DNA of 64,000 nucleotides from Istiophorus platypterus (lineage: Eukaryota > Chordata > Actinopteri > Istiophoriformes > Istiophoridae), in the NCBI GenBank assembly GCA_016859345.1, contig CM029120.1, forward strand, positions 1,387,501 to 1,451,500, read 5' to 3'. Numbering within the stretch: the stretch's first letter is position 1; each line of letters opens with the position of its first letter. Under the pieces are notes generated by a model. That model did not search any database and was not told the DNA's origin. It saw only the letters and a program-made list of their open reading frames with translations. Position numbers and translations under genes: made by a program. Shown piece by piece: positions 45,930 to 56,525 of the stretch.

Positions 45930-47466
45930 AAGGAGGAGGAGGAGGAGGAGAGGGAGGAGGAGGAGGAGGAGGAGGGAGGAGGAGGAGGAGGAGGAGGAGG
46001 AGGAGGAGAGGAGGAGGAGGAGGAGGAGGAGGAGGAGGAGGAGGAGGAGGAGAGGAGGAGGAGGAGGAGGAGGAGGAGGAGGAGAGGAGGAGGAGGAGGA
46101 GGAGGAGGAGGAGGAGGAGGAGGAGGAGGAGGAGGAGGAGGAGGAGGAGGAGGAGGAGAGGAGGAGGAGGAGGAGGAGGAGGAGGAGGAGGAGGAGGAGG
46201 AGGAGGAGGAGGAGGAGGAGGAGGAGGAGGAGGAGGAGAGGAGGAGGAGGAGGAGGAGGAGGAGAGGAGGAGGAGGAGGAGGAGGAGGAGAGGAGGAGGA
46301 GGAGGAGGAGGAGGAGGAGGAGGAGGAGGAGGAGGAGGAGGAGGAGGAGGAGGAGGAGGAGGAGAGGAGGAGGAGGAGGAGGAGGAGGAGGAGGAGGAGG
46401 AGGAGGAGGAGGAGGAGGAGAGGAGGAGGAGGAGGAGGAGGAGGAGGAGGAGGAGGAGAGGAGGAGGAGGAGGAGGAGGAGGAGGAGGAGGAGGAGGAGG
46501 AGGAGGAGGAGGAGGAGGAGGAGGAGGAGAGGAGGAGGAGGAGGAGGAGGAGGAGAGGAGGAGGAGGAGGAGGAGGAGGAGAGGAGGAGGAGGAGGAGGA
46601 GGAGGAGGAGGAGGAGGAGGAGGAGGAGGAGGAGGAGGAGGAGGAGGAGGAGGAGGAGGAGGAGGAGGAGGAGGAGGAGGAGGAGGAGGAGGAGAGGAGG
46701 AGGAGGAGGAGGAGGAGGAGGAGGAGGAGAGGAGGAGGAGGAGGAGGAGGAGGAGGAGGAGAGGAGGAGGAGGAGGAGGAGGAGGAGGAGGAGGAGGAGG
46801 AGGAGGAGGAGAGGAGGAGGAGGAGGAGGAGGAGGAGGAGAGGAGGAGGAGGAGGAGGAGGAGGAGAGGAGGAGGAGGAGGAGGAGGAGGAGAGGAGGAG
46901 GAGGAGGAGGAGGAGGAGGAGGAGGAGGAGGAGGAGGAGGAGGAGGAGGAGAGGAGGAGGAGGAGGAGGAGGAGGAGGAGGAGGAGGAGGAGGAGGAGGA
47001 GGAGGAGAGGAGGAGGAGGAGGAGGAGGAGGAGGAGGAGGAGGAGGAGGAGGAGAGGAGGAGGAGGAGGAGGAGGAGGAGGAGGAGGAGGAGGAGGAGGA
47101 GGAGGAGGAGGAGAGGAGGAGGAGGAGGAGGAGGAGGAGGAGGAGGAGGAGGAGGAGGAGGAGGAGGAGGAGGAGGAGGAGGAGGAGGAGGAGGAGGAGG
47201 AGGAGGAGGAGAGGAGGAGGAGGAGGAGGAGGAGGAGGAGGAGGAGGAGGAGGAGGAGGAGGTGGTAGAGGAGGAGGAGGAGGAGGAGGAGGAGGAGGAG
47301 GAGGAGGAGGAGGAGGAGGAGGAGGAGGAGGAGGAGGTGGAGGAGGAGGAGGAGGAGGAGGAGGAGGAGGAGGAGGAGGAGGAGGAGGAGGAGGAGGAGG
47401 AGGAGGAGGAGGAGGAGGAGGAGGAGGAGGAGGAGGAGGAGAGGAGGAGGAGGAGGAGGAGGAGGA
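45930..47466. repeat. (GGA)n array, 1.5 kb
   Basis: Pure purine strand of GGA triplets broken by single-base losses (GAGAGG) and, near 47262-47340, by GTGGTAGA and GTGG changes. Translated frames are homopolymers of Glu, Arg, Gly, Pro, Ser or Leu and are not real. Such tracts can form triplex (H-DNA) and G-quadruplex structures. Confidence 0.97.
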
Positions 47467-47539
47467 GAAATTCAACACAATGGCACATGAACGCCATCGC
47501 CAACTAGTGGTTTGATGATGTAATTGCGGAGTGACACCA

Positions 47540-47578
47540 CGATGGCGTAGGTTCAAAGTAGAAGCATAAATCAGCCTT
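47540..47578 (-). mobile_element. MITE-like terminal fragment
   Basis: The reverse complement begins GGCTGATTTATGCTTCTAC and reaches ACCTACGCCATCG, related to 2735-2880. It lies 75 bp beyond the GGA array, so the array may have expanded inside or beside this element. Confidence 0.4.
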
Positions 47579-48064
47579 GGATCTGAAAACGCCTCCTCAG
47601 TGTTTCAATGTGGGACCAGGAAAAGTTTTACTGAACAGCTGCCCACTGAGGGTCGGGGGCTGTGTGCAAGTCAAGTCAACATGTAGTCGCCTCCGACGTT
47701 CTCTGTGATGCTTGATCTGGAACGTCGGCGCGTCAGTGTAGGGAGCAGGGATTCGTTTTTGTGTTGACCACCGGTCATCTTCTGCCAACCTACATTATGT
47801 GGACAACAGTATCCGCCATTTTATCCAGAAGCATCGACGGGGGTTTTAATGAGGTTTGACAATAGAGACCCAGCGTTTGGCAGGTTGCAGGTGATCATTG
47901 AGCCTGCCAGGTTTCTGAGCAGTGCGTGAGCAGAAGATGTCTCATCCCATCATCTAGCAGCAGCTCTGCAGATGAGCCAATTACCGACAACTCCAGCCCC
48001 TGCGAGACCCTTCTGGTTTGCTTATTACAAACATCAGATCATTATCTACCAGGGCCTGACGGAT

Positions 48065-49330
48065 CAGCGATTTGATTCCTGAGCATAATCTGGATGTGAT
48101 TGGTTTACGTGAAACACGGCTCACCGACATCCATGATGCTATTGCTGCTAAAGAAGGCGGGAACATTGCCTCAATCTACAAGTCTGTTTTGAATTTAACC
48201 TTCAAACTTGATGTTACGTTGGAAGCTCTTGAATTAGAACCATCTCCATCTGCTCTAAATCGCCAGGTCCAGGACAAGAGACTCCGAGCTTTTCCACCTA
48301 GTGGTATTCTGCAGACCAGCTTGCCCTTAATTTTTAATGGGACTTGGGAATATGGATCTTGGACCTTGTTACTGATTCTGATGAGATTCTAATTAGATTG
48401 TTGGTGACTTCAACATTCACCTGATTAAGGCTTGTGAACCTCCGACTAAAGCCTTTCTGGCTCTTATTGATACCTTTGCTCTTCACCCAGTTTGCGCTTG
48501 AACCTACTCACTGCCGTCGTGACACTCTGGATCTGGTTCTGTCTTGTGGAAAGCAGCCTTGAAAGCAGCATTTCAGCCTTCGATTACTGCCGACGGCCTC
48601 ATGCCTGTGACCCGAACAAACCATCAAAACCCAGAGACGTTCGCGGACTTGAGGAAGACTCATGTCGACAGCAGCAGGGATGAGTCTACTTTTTATTTTT
48701 ATACCCCCCCCCATTAAACCCATTAAATCAGATCACTACCTTCTGAAATCTGACATGATACTACCTCATAACGTTGGTGCCGATGTCTTTACCACCGGAT
48801 TCACTGGTCCATTAGCTTTAACTGCTCTTGGTGAGCGATGTCCGGTGATCCCGGTTCCTTTCACTGCAGCGACAGGTCCTGTTAAAGCCTTTAAACAAAG
48901 CTCTGACTAGTGGCCCCTAATTTAGTTCGATTCCTCTCGTTCTGTAGTTCTTGGAACTTTCTGGTTGAGAAGGAGCTTATGTTGCTACCAGGCCCCACCC
49001 TGCTGGAGCCCTCATCGCTCAGTAGGAAGCCAAATGTACCTGCTGGATCATATGTTGAACAACTTTCTACATTTATACCCAACTAAATTTTGATAGCAAA
49101 GATGTTTTGAAGGAATCGTAACCGGGCCTCTGAGTTTATCAGTGAAAATATTCGCACATAACGTATTTCTTTTGACCAAAATTTCTGATCCTGCAGCACA
49201 TCAGACTTGTCATCGTGGCGCTTGCTCATGTTGTTCTTTCCTGATTAGATCCTTGCTTGTGTTATTTCGGCTCCCAGGTGTGCGACGCTTTGGATAAAAG
49301 CGTCTGCCAAAGGAATTGCAGTTTTGTAGA
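48065..49330 (+). mobile_element. Degraded L2-type LINE with 3' tail
   Basis: The + strand encodes IPEHNLDVIGLRETRL near 48076 and, in a shifted frame, VGDFNIHLIKACEPPTKAFL near 48404, followed by a DTLDLVLS block: motifs of the L2-clade apurinic endonuclease. A fragment SDHYLLKSD follows at about 48738. The element ends with the tail GCTTTGGATAAAAGCGTCTG (49288-49307). No reverse transcriptase core is seen between, and stops and frameshifts abound, so this is an internally deleted, dead copy. Confidence 0.75.
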
Positions 49331-49516
49331 ACTGTAGACAGCTTCCACCTGCAGTGATTCCAGTATCATTAAACTGGTTTTATGGTTCCGTTCAGACTCT
49401 CACAGAACCTGGTTCGGGTTCGGGAAAGATCCTTGTCTGGCTCAATACAGAAACCGTTGGCAGCGACGTCAGACACATTTAATGACTAGATCTCAGGTGA
49501 CTGGAGCCAGGACACG

Positions 49517-52035
49517 GACTCTGGGGACTCTGGGGACTCTGGGGTCTCTGGGGACTCTGGGGTCTCTGGGGACTCTGGGGACTCTGGGGTCTCTGGGGAC
49601 TCTGGGGTCTCTGGGGACTTCGGGGTCTCTGGGGACTCTGGGGACTCTGGGGACTCTGGGGTCTCTGGGGACTCTGGGGTCTCTGGGGACTTCGGGGTCT
49701 CTGGGGACTCTGGGGACTCTGGGGTCTCTGGGGACTCTGGGGACTCTGGGGACTCTGGGGACTCTGGGGACTCTGGGGTCTCTGGGGACTCTGGGGACTC
49801 TGGGGTCTCTGGGGACTCTGGGGTCTCTGGGGACTTCGGGGTCTCTGGGGACTCTGGGGACTCTGGGGTCTCTGGGGACTCTGGGGTCTCTGGGGACTCT
49901 GGGGACTCTGGGGACTCTGGGGTCTCTGGGGACTCTGGGGACTCTGGGGACTCTGGGGACTCTGGGGACTCTGGGGACTCTGGGGACTCTGGGGACTCTG
50001 GGGACTCTGGGGTCTCTGGGGACTCTGGGGACTCTGGGGACTCTGGGGTCTCTGGGGACTCTGGGGACTCTGGGGTCTCTGGGGACTCTGGGGACTCTGG
50101 GGTCTCTGGGGACTCTGGGGACTCTGGGGTCTCTGGGGACTCTGGGGTCTCTGGGGACTCTGGGGACTCTGGGGTCTCTGGGGACTCTGGGGACTCTGGG
50201 GACTCTGGGGACTCTGGGGACTCTGGGGACTCTGGGGTCTCTGGGGACTCTGGGGACTCTGGGGACTCTGGGGACTCTGGGGACTCTGGGGACTCTGGGG
50301 TCTCTGGGGACTCTGGGGACTCTGGGGTCTCTGGGGACTCTGGGGACTCTGGGGACTCTGGGGACTCTGGGGACTCTGGGGTCTCTGGGGACTCTGGGGT
50401 CTCTGGGGACTTCGGGGTCTCTGGGGACTTCGGGGTCTCTGGGGACTCTGGGGACTCTGGGGACTCTGGGGTCTCTGGGGACTCTGGGGACTCTGGGGAC
50501 TCTGGGGACTCTGGGGACTCTGGGGACTCTGGGGACTCTGGGGACTCTGGGGACTCTGGGGACTCTGGGGACTCTGGGGACTCTGGGGACTCTGGGGACT
50601 CTGGGGTCTCTGGGGACTCTGGGGACTCTGGGGACTCTGGGGACTCTGGGGACTCTGGGGACTCTGGGGACTCTGGGGACTCTGGGGACTCTGGGGACTC
50701 TGGGGACTCTGGGGACTCTGGGGACTCTGGGGACTCTGGGGTCTCTGGGGACTCTGGGGTCTCTGGGGACTCTGGGGACTCTGGGGACTCTGGGGACTCT
50801 GGGGACTCTGGGGACTCTGGGGTCTCTGGGGACTCTGGGGACTCTGGGGACTCTGGGGACTCTGGGGACTCTGGGGACTCTGGGGACTCTGGGGACTCTG
50901 GGGACTCTGGGGACTCTGGGGACTCTGGGGACTCTGGGGTCTCTGGGGACTCTGGGGACTCTGGGGACTCTGGGGTCTCTGGGGACTCTGGGGTCTCTGG
51001 GGACTCTGGGGACTCTGGGGACTCTGGGGACTCTGGGGACTCTGGGGACTCTGGGGTCTCTGGGGACTCTGGGGTCTCTGGGGACTCTGGGGACTCTGGG
51101 GACTCTGGGGACTCTGGGGACTCTGGGGACTCTGGGGACTCTGGGGACTCTGGGGACTCTGGGGTCTCTGGGGACTCTGGGGACTCTGGGGACTCTGGGG
51201 TCTCTGGGGACTCTGGGGACTCTGGGGACTCTGGGGACTCTGGGGACTCTGGGGACTCTGGGGTCTCTGGGGACTCTGGGGACTCTGGGGACTCTGGGGA
51301 CTCTGGGGTCTCTGGGGACTCTGGGGACTCTGGGGTCTCTGGGGACTCTGGGGTCTCTGGGGACTCTGGGGACTCTGGGGACTCTGGGGACTCTGGGGTC
51401 TCTGGGGACTCTGGGGACTCTGGGGACTCTGGGGTCTCTGGGGACTCTGGGGACTCTGGGGACTCTGGGGTCTCTGGGGACTCTGGGGACTCTGGGGACT
51501 CTGGGGTCTCTGGGGACTCTGGGGTCTCTGGGGACTTCGGGGTCTCTGGGGACTCTGGGGTCTCTGGGGACTTCGGGGTCTCTGGGGACTCTGGGGTCTC
51601 TGGGGACTCTGGGGACTCTGGGGTCTCTGGGGACTCTGGGGACTCTGGGGACTCTGGGGACTCTGGGGTCTCTGGGGACTCTGGGGACTCTGGGGACTCT
51701 GGGGTCTCTGGGGACTCTGGGGACTCTGGGGACTCTGGGGTCTCTGGGGACTCTGGGGACTCTGGGGACTCTGGGGTCTCTGGGGACTCTGGGGACTCTG
51801 GGGACTCTGGGGACTCTGGGGACTCTGGGGTCTCTGGGGACTCTGGGGACTCTGGGGACTCTGGGGACTCTGGGGACTCTGGGGACTCTGGGGACTCTGG
51901 GGACTCTGGGGACTCTGGGGACTCTGGGGTCTCTGGGGACTCTGGGGTCTCTGGGGACTCTGGGGACTCTGGGGTCTCTGGGGACTCTGGGGTCTCTGGG
52001 GACTCTGGGGACTCTGGGGTCTCTGGGGACTCTGG

Positions 52036-52037
<2 letters not shown>
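49517..52037. repeat. Minisatellite of a 9-bp unit (GGGGACTCT)
   Basis: About 280 head-to-tail 9-bp units, mostly GGGGACTCT with interspersed GGGGTCTCT and about seven GGGGACTTC. As 9 is a multiple of 3 and no unit contains a stop, frames of about 870 codons are open on both strands; they are artefacts. Every unit carries GGGG, so the + strand is a continuous G4-capable run of GGGG separated by 5 nt. Confidence 0.98.

Positions 52038-52070
<33 letters not shown>
52037..52070. repeat. (AAT)n microsatellite
   Basis: About eleven AAT units directly abutting the 9-bp array. Confidence 0.95.
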
Positions 52071-52074
<4 letters not shown>

Positions 52075-53095
52075 TAAGCCAGGCACTCAAAGTTAGCATC
52101 AGTTAGTCGTGTGTTTTCCCTCTTTTGCGAGGAAAAAAAATTAAACAAAAAATAGAAATGTACCATAGTTTTCTCTTTTTTAATATTTTAATTTGTTTGT
52201 ATTTAGAATTTTATAACACTGTTAACATTGATAATAAGAGATTCCCTCTCTCCCGTATTTCAGCTACTTGGCACCAAGTTCCTCATAAAAGAATCTGTAT
52301 AATTGTACAAGAAATAGTTAAAAACACAGACACAGTTTCTTCACAGGTAAATGAAGTGATTTATCAATATTTGTAATTCTTAAACACTATGTATTTTTGA
52401 CAGCAGCTGTGATTAAGGTTTTTAAGTTTTTCAAATCACCAGCAAAGTTTTTCATTTTTCGACATAAAACACAGAAAAAACATCGAAACAGCTCGGACCG
52501 GCTGTTTGGTTTTTGTTACATGTGGGTGTATTTCCTGGTTTCATCTGAGTTATGTGCACCCCCCCCCTCCTCCCCCCTCCAAATCCCCCTTTTTCTCCAC
52601 CAAACGGGGCCCTGCCATTCGTTGTGCCCCGCCCCCCGTTTTTCACGCAAAAACCACCAAAAAGTAGAAAATGCTAAAATCCAGAGGAGCACGGAAACGA
52701 AATGCTCCCGAAATGACAAATTTAACATTCAACCACTTAGACCCGCCAACCAGCCGACGGGTCGAGTGGCCCAGATCACATTCTCCTCATCGAACACAAA
52801 AATAAATAAATACACCGTTAAATTTCATAACCTGGGTTCGTTGTTTTTTTTGTTGTTTTTTTTGCTGTTGTTTTACATGTTAATTGCAGTAACAAGACAT
52901 TGATTCTTCACAGAAAGCACAAACGCTACAGATTGATTTTCCTGATGTTGGGGGGGGGGGGGGGGGGTTAGAGGCCCAGCTCGGATTTGACGATACAGAC
53001 TTTATTTCCTCCAACGGCCTCCGTCGCTTCCCCGTTTGGGCTTGACAGACTTTAAAAAAACAAACAAAAATAAACGAACAAAAAACAAAAAGAAC
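52071..53095. other. Intergenic DNA
   Basis: No gene recognised; contains a C-rich run (52558-52640) and a poly-G run (52951-52967). Confidence 0.6.
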
Positions 53096-53334
53096 AAAAA
53101 ACACAAAAACCTGCTGGACCCGAGAAACAGGAAAACAAACAAAAACAAACAAACAAAAAAACGAGGGATCTATCACGTGAAACGCATCGGACAAACTTAC
53201 TAAACATGCAGTTCAGTTTTCCAAAACACCTATAAAAATAGATTTATAGTGCGAAATATTTTTTTCTTCTTTTAATTTCTTTAGAAATCTTTAAAATCGT
53301 TTTTTTTTTAATTATTTGTCCTGAAATTCTACTG

Positions 53335-53366
<32 letters not shown>

Positions 53367-54570
53367 GTTTTTTTTTTTTTTTTTTTTTTTGGCAAAGGAG
53401 GCTGGGGAAGAAAAAAACACAAAAACCTGCTGGACCCGAGAAACAGGAAAACAAACAAAACAAACAAACAAAACAAACAAAAACAAACAAACAAAAAAAC
53501 GAGGGATCTATCACGTGAAACGCATCGGACAAACTTACTAAACATGCAGTTCAGTTTTCCAAAACACCTATAAAAATAGATTTATAGTGCGAAATATTTT
53601 TTTCTTCTTTTAATTTCTTTAGAAATCTTTAAAATCGTTTTTTTTTTAATTATTTGTCCTGAAATTCTACTGTGATTTTTTTTTTTTTTTGGCAAAGGAG
53701 GCTGGGGAAGAAAAAAACACAAAAACCTGCTGGACCCGAGAAACAGGAAAACAAACAAAACAAACAAACAAAACAAACAAACAAAACAAACAAACAAAAC
53801 AAACAAACAAAAACAAACAAAACAAACAAAAAACAAACAAACAAAACAAACAAACAAAAAAAACAAAAAAAACAAAAAACAAAAAAACAAACAAAACAAA
53901 CAAACAAAACAAACAAACAAAACAAACAAACAAAACAAACAAAAAAAACAAACAAACAAAACAAAAAACAAAAAAACAAACAAAACAAACAAACAAAACA
54001 AACAAACAAAAAAAAACAAAAAAAACAAAAAACAAAAAAACAAAAAAAACAAAAAACAAAAAACGAGGGATCTATCACGTGAAACGATCGGACAAACTTA
54101 CTAAACATGCAGTTCAGTTTTCCAAAACACCTATAAAAATAGATTTATAGTGCTAAATATTTTTTCTTCTTTTAATTTCTTTAGAAATCTTTAAAATCGT
54201 TTTTTTTTTAATTATTTGTCCTGAAATTCTACTGTGATTTTTTTTTTTTTCTTTTTTTGGCAAAGGGGGCTGGGGAAGAAAAAAAAACAAAAACCTGCTG
54301 GACCCGAGAAACAGGAAAACAAACAAAACAAACAAACAAAACAAACAAACAAAACAAACAAACAAAACAAACAAACAAAACAAACAAACAAAAAACGAGG
54401 GATCTATCACGTGAAACGATCGGACAAACTTACTAAACATGCAGTTCAGTTTTCCAAAACACCTATAAAAATAGATTTATAGTGCTAAATATTTTTTCTT
54501 CTTTTAATTTCTTTAGAAATCTTTAAAATCGTTTTTTTTTTAATTATTTGTCCTGAAATTCTACTGTGAT

Positions 54571-54602
<32 letters not shown>

Positions 54603-54640
54603 GGCAAAGGAGGCTGGGGAAGAAAAAAAAACACAAAACG
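53096..54640. repeat. Four-copy tandem repeat with (CAAA)n expansions and E-box
   Basis: Landmark CCTGCTGGACCCGAGAAACA recurs at about 53110, 53426, 53726 and 54294, and TCACGTGA at 53173, 53511, 54075 and 54407. Each unit has the order landmark, CAAA-rich tract of variable length, E-box, TTTAGAAATCTTTAAAATCG, poly-T, GGCAAAGGAGGCTGGGGAAG. Units are about 316, 300, 568 and 345 bp. Units 1-2 read ACGCATCGG and GTGCGAAAT, units 3-4 ACGATCGG and GTGCTAAAT, so two subtypes exist. Confidence 0.95.
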
Positions 54641-56525
54641 AGAAAGAACAACGACGAAGACAACGTTGTTTAAACGAATGTGATTTTTTCTCTTCCTCAA
54701 AAAAATCTTTTTTTGTAGTTATTGGATTGATTGTTTGATAGATTGATTGATTGAAAATGCATGTCTTTAATACAATCTCCTTGTTGATATGTGTTGTTTT
54801 TTTTTTATTTTTTTTTAATCACAGGGTCCGGCGATGAGATGGAAGAGAACGGATTGTTTAGGAAAAATCTTGTGGAGGTGATTCCGGTTGAGGAAGAAGA
54901 AGAAGGAGAAGAAGGTGGAGGAGGAGGGAAAAAAAGAAGAAAGTAGTTGCGGTAGTACAAAAGGAAACAGTGATCAAACAGGAGCCGGTCGAGGTTTTCA
55001 ACATTCATTTTTCAAGTTAGTGACGCTAGCTATTTAGCCTCAGTCTCACTGAGAATTAAAAGTGATTCAGTTAGGAAACACGTAAAATAAAAATGAAAAA
55101 AACAGCAACACTACGTAGCCTACGATTCGACCGATCAGCTCCATGTTGCTAAGTGGAGCCGCCCCTCGTGGCCCAATCGGATCGAGCGTTTTATTTTTTC
55201 AAGTCAAAACGAAGGAGGGGCCGATAAGCTGAAACATGGAGATGCTGCCGATGCTGCTGATTCAGATGTTCTCGCTGCGTTTCTGACTTTTCCTGAAGGT
55301 CAGAAGAGAGAAAAACAAAAACAAAAAAAACAACGAAATCGCCCCCCCCCCTCCAAAACAGAAAAACGACGATCAGTCCGTCAACAAGCTGTGGGTTCGT
55401 TAACAGCACCCACATCAGCCAGCTGAATCAGGGTTACTGGATGGTCGGTAGCACCGTGAATCTGGAAGGTAGAAGCTCGGAAGGTAGAGACGAGGGCGAG
55501 ACTGAGACCAGGTAGCGGAGCAGAAGAGCAGAGAGCGACAGACTGAAATGGGAAGAGATGAAGAGGAGGTTATGTTTGGTGCGAGACCTGTCGGTAAACT
55601 CCTGGGAAAAAAGAGGAAGTAGTAACATTCGATAATTCACAGGTCATTACCCGGCTGAAATTGCTTTTTTTTTTGTTTTGTTTTGTTTTCTTTCTTAATG
55701 CTTGATTCGTAAGTTAAATCTGAGCTAGAATATTTTATAAAAAAAAAAGGAAGAAAAGAAAGAAACTCTACACTATTCCCTCGATCGAGAAACGTCCTCA
55801 AAAAACCTTTTTTCAAAAGATTATTATCTCTGAGACCTTTTGTAGGGGTGCGAGGGAGCCCCCTCCTCTCGGATTTAAAAACTTTCTTTTCAAGCCTTGA
55901 TCACATCAAGATACATATAGAGGAGCGCCACATAGAGTTTTCTTGTCCATTACAAATCCCTGTACCGTCCTCCTTTAAATACACACAATCGGCATCTTCA
56001 TAAAGATGCAACAGAAACGAGTCAAATAATAAAAATTATCCCCGTCAGGCTCCAGCGGAGTCCTTAGGCAATAGGAATTCTCTGTAGGCAAAAAAGGAAT
56101 TCTTTACAATAAAGAATAGTCAGTTTTAGTTTTTTTTCTTTTGTTCATTTGTTCAGGAGAAAAATGTTGCTGATTGCAAGAAGAAGGAGCAAAGAGAGAG
56201 GCTGAGAGAGAAGGAGAAGAGGATGGAGAGGAGAGAGATAAAAGATAGAAAAGGGGACATTTCTGAGGGTCATTCATGTCTATTACACAAGCTCAGTTGC
56301 TCAGATTCAAAGTGCTAGAGTACATCTGTCATCCTTTCCTGTCCTTTCTCCCCTCTCGGAAACACAGTGCTACGCCGTGTTGGTAAAAGATAGCGAGTGA
56401 ATAGTCTTTCGGACTTTTTTCTTTTTTTCTGTTTTGTTGTTGTTTTTTTACTAGTGAGCAGTCTTTTGATTTTGACACAGTTGTTGATTCTGGAAACACA
56501 GTAATACGGTCTTGGGCGTTTTGCA
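54641..56525 (-). other. Probable NPAS3 3' UTR
   Basis: Non-coding sequence beyond the NPAS3 stop on the minus strand. A minus-strand AATAAA lies at 55190-55195 (TTTATT on +), which would give a 3' UTR of about 1.3 kb. Two purine-rich stretches occur at 54880-54950 and 56150-56260. Confidence 0.4.
55190..55195 (-). promoter_or_regulatory. Polyadenylation signal, candidate for NPAS3
   Basis: Canonical AATAAA on the minus strand 1.33 kb after the NPAS3 stop. Use is inferred. Confidence 0.35.

Noticed and set aside
45889..47556. Frames of more than 500 codons of poly-Pro/Ser/Leu
   Set aside because: Translation of a GGA/TCC simple repeat in successive frames.
49479..52166. Frames of about 870-895 codons on both strands
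   Set aside because: A stop-free 9-bp unit keeps several frames open; composition is only the repeat unit.
53582..54150. Lys/Asn/Thr-rich and Phe/Cys/Leu-rich frames around 150 codons
   Set aside because: Translation of CAAA-rich simple sequence within the tandem unit.
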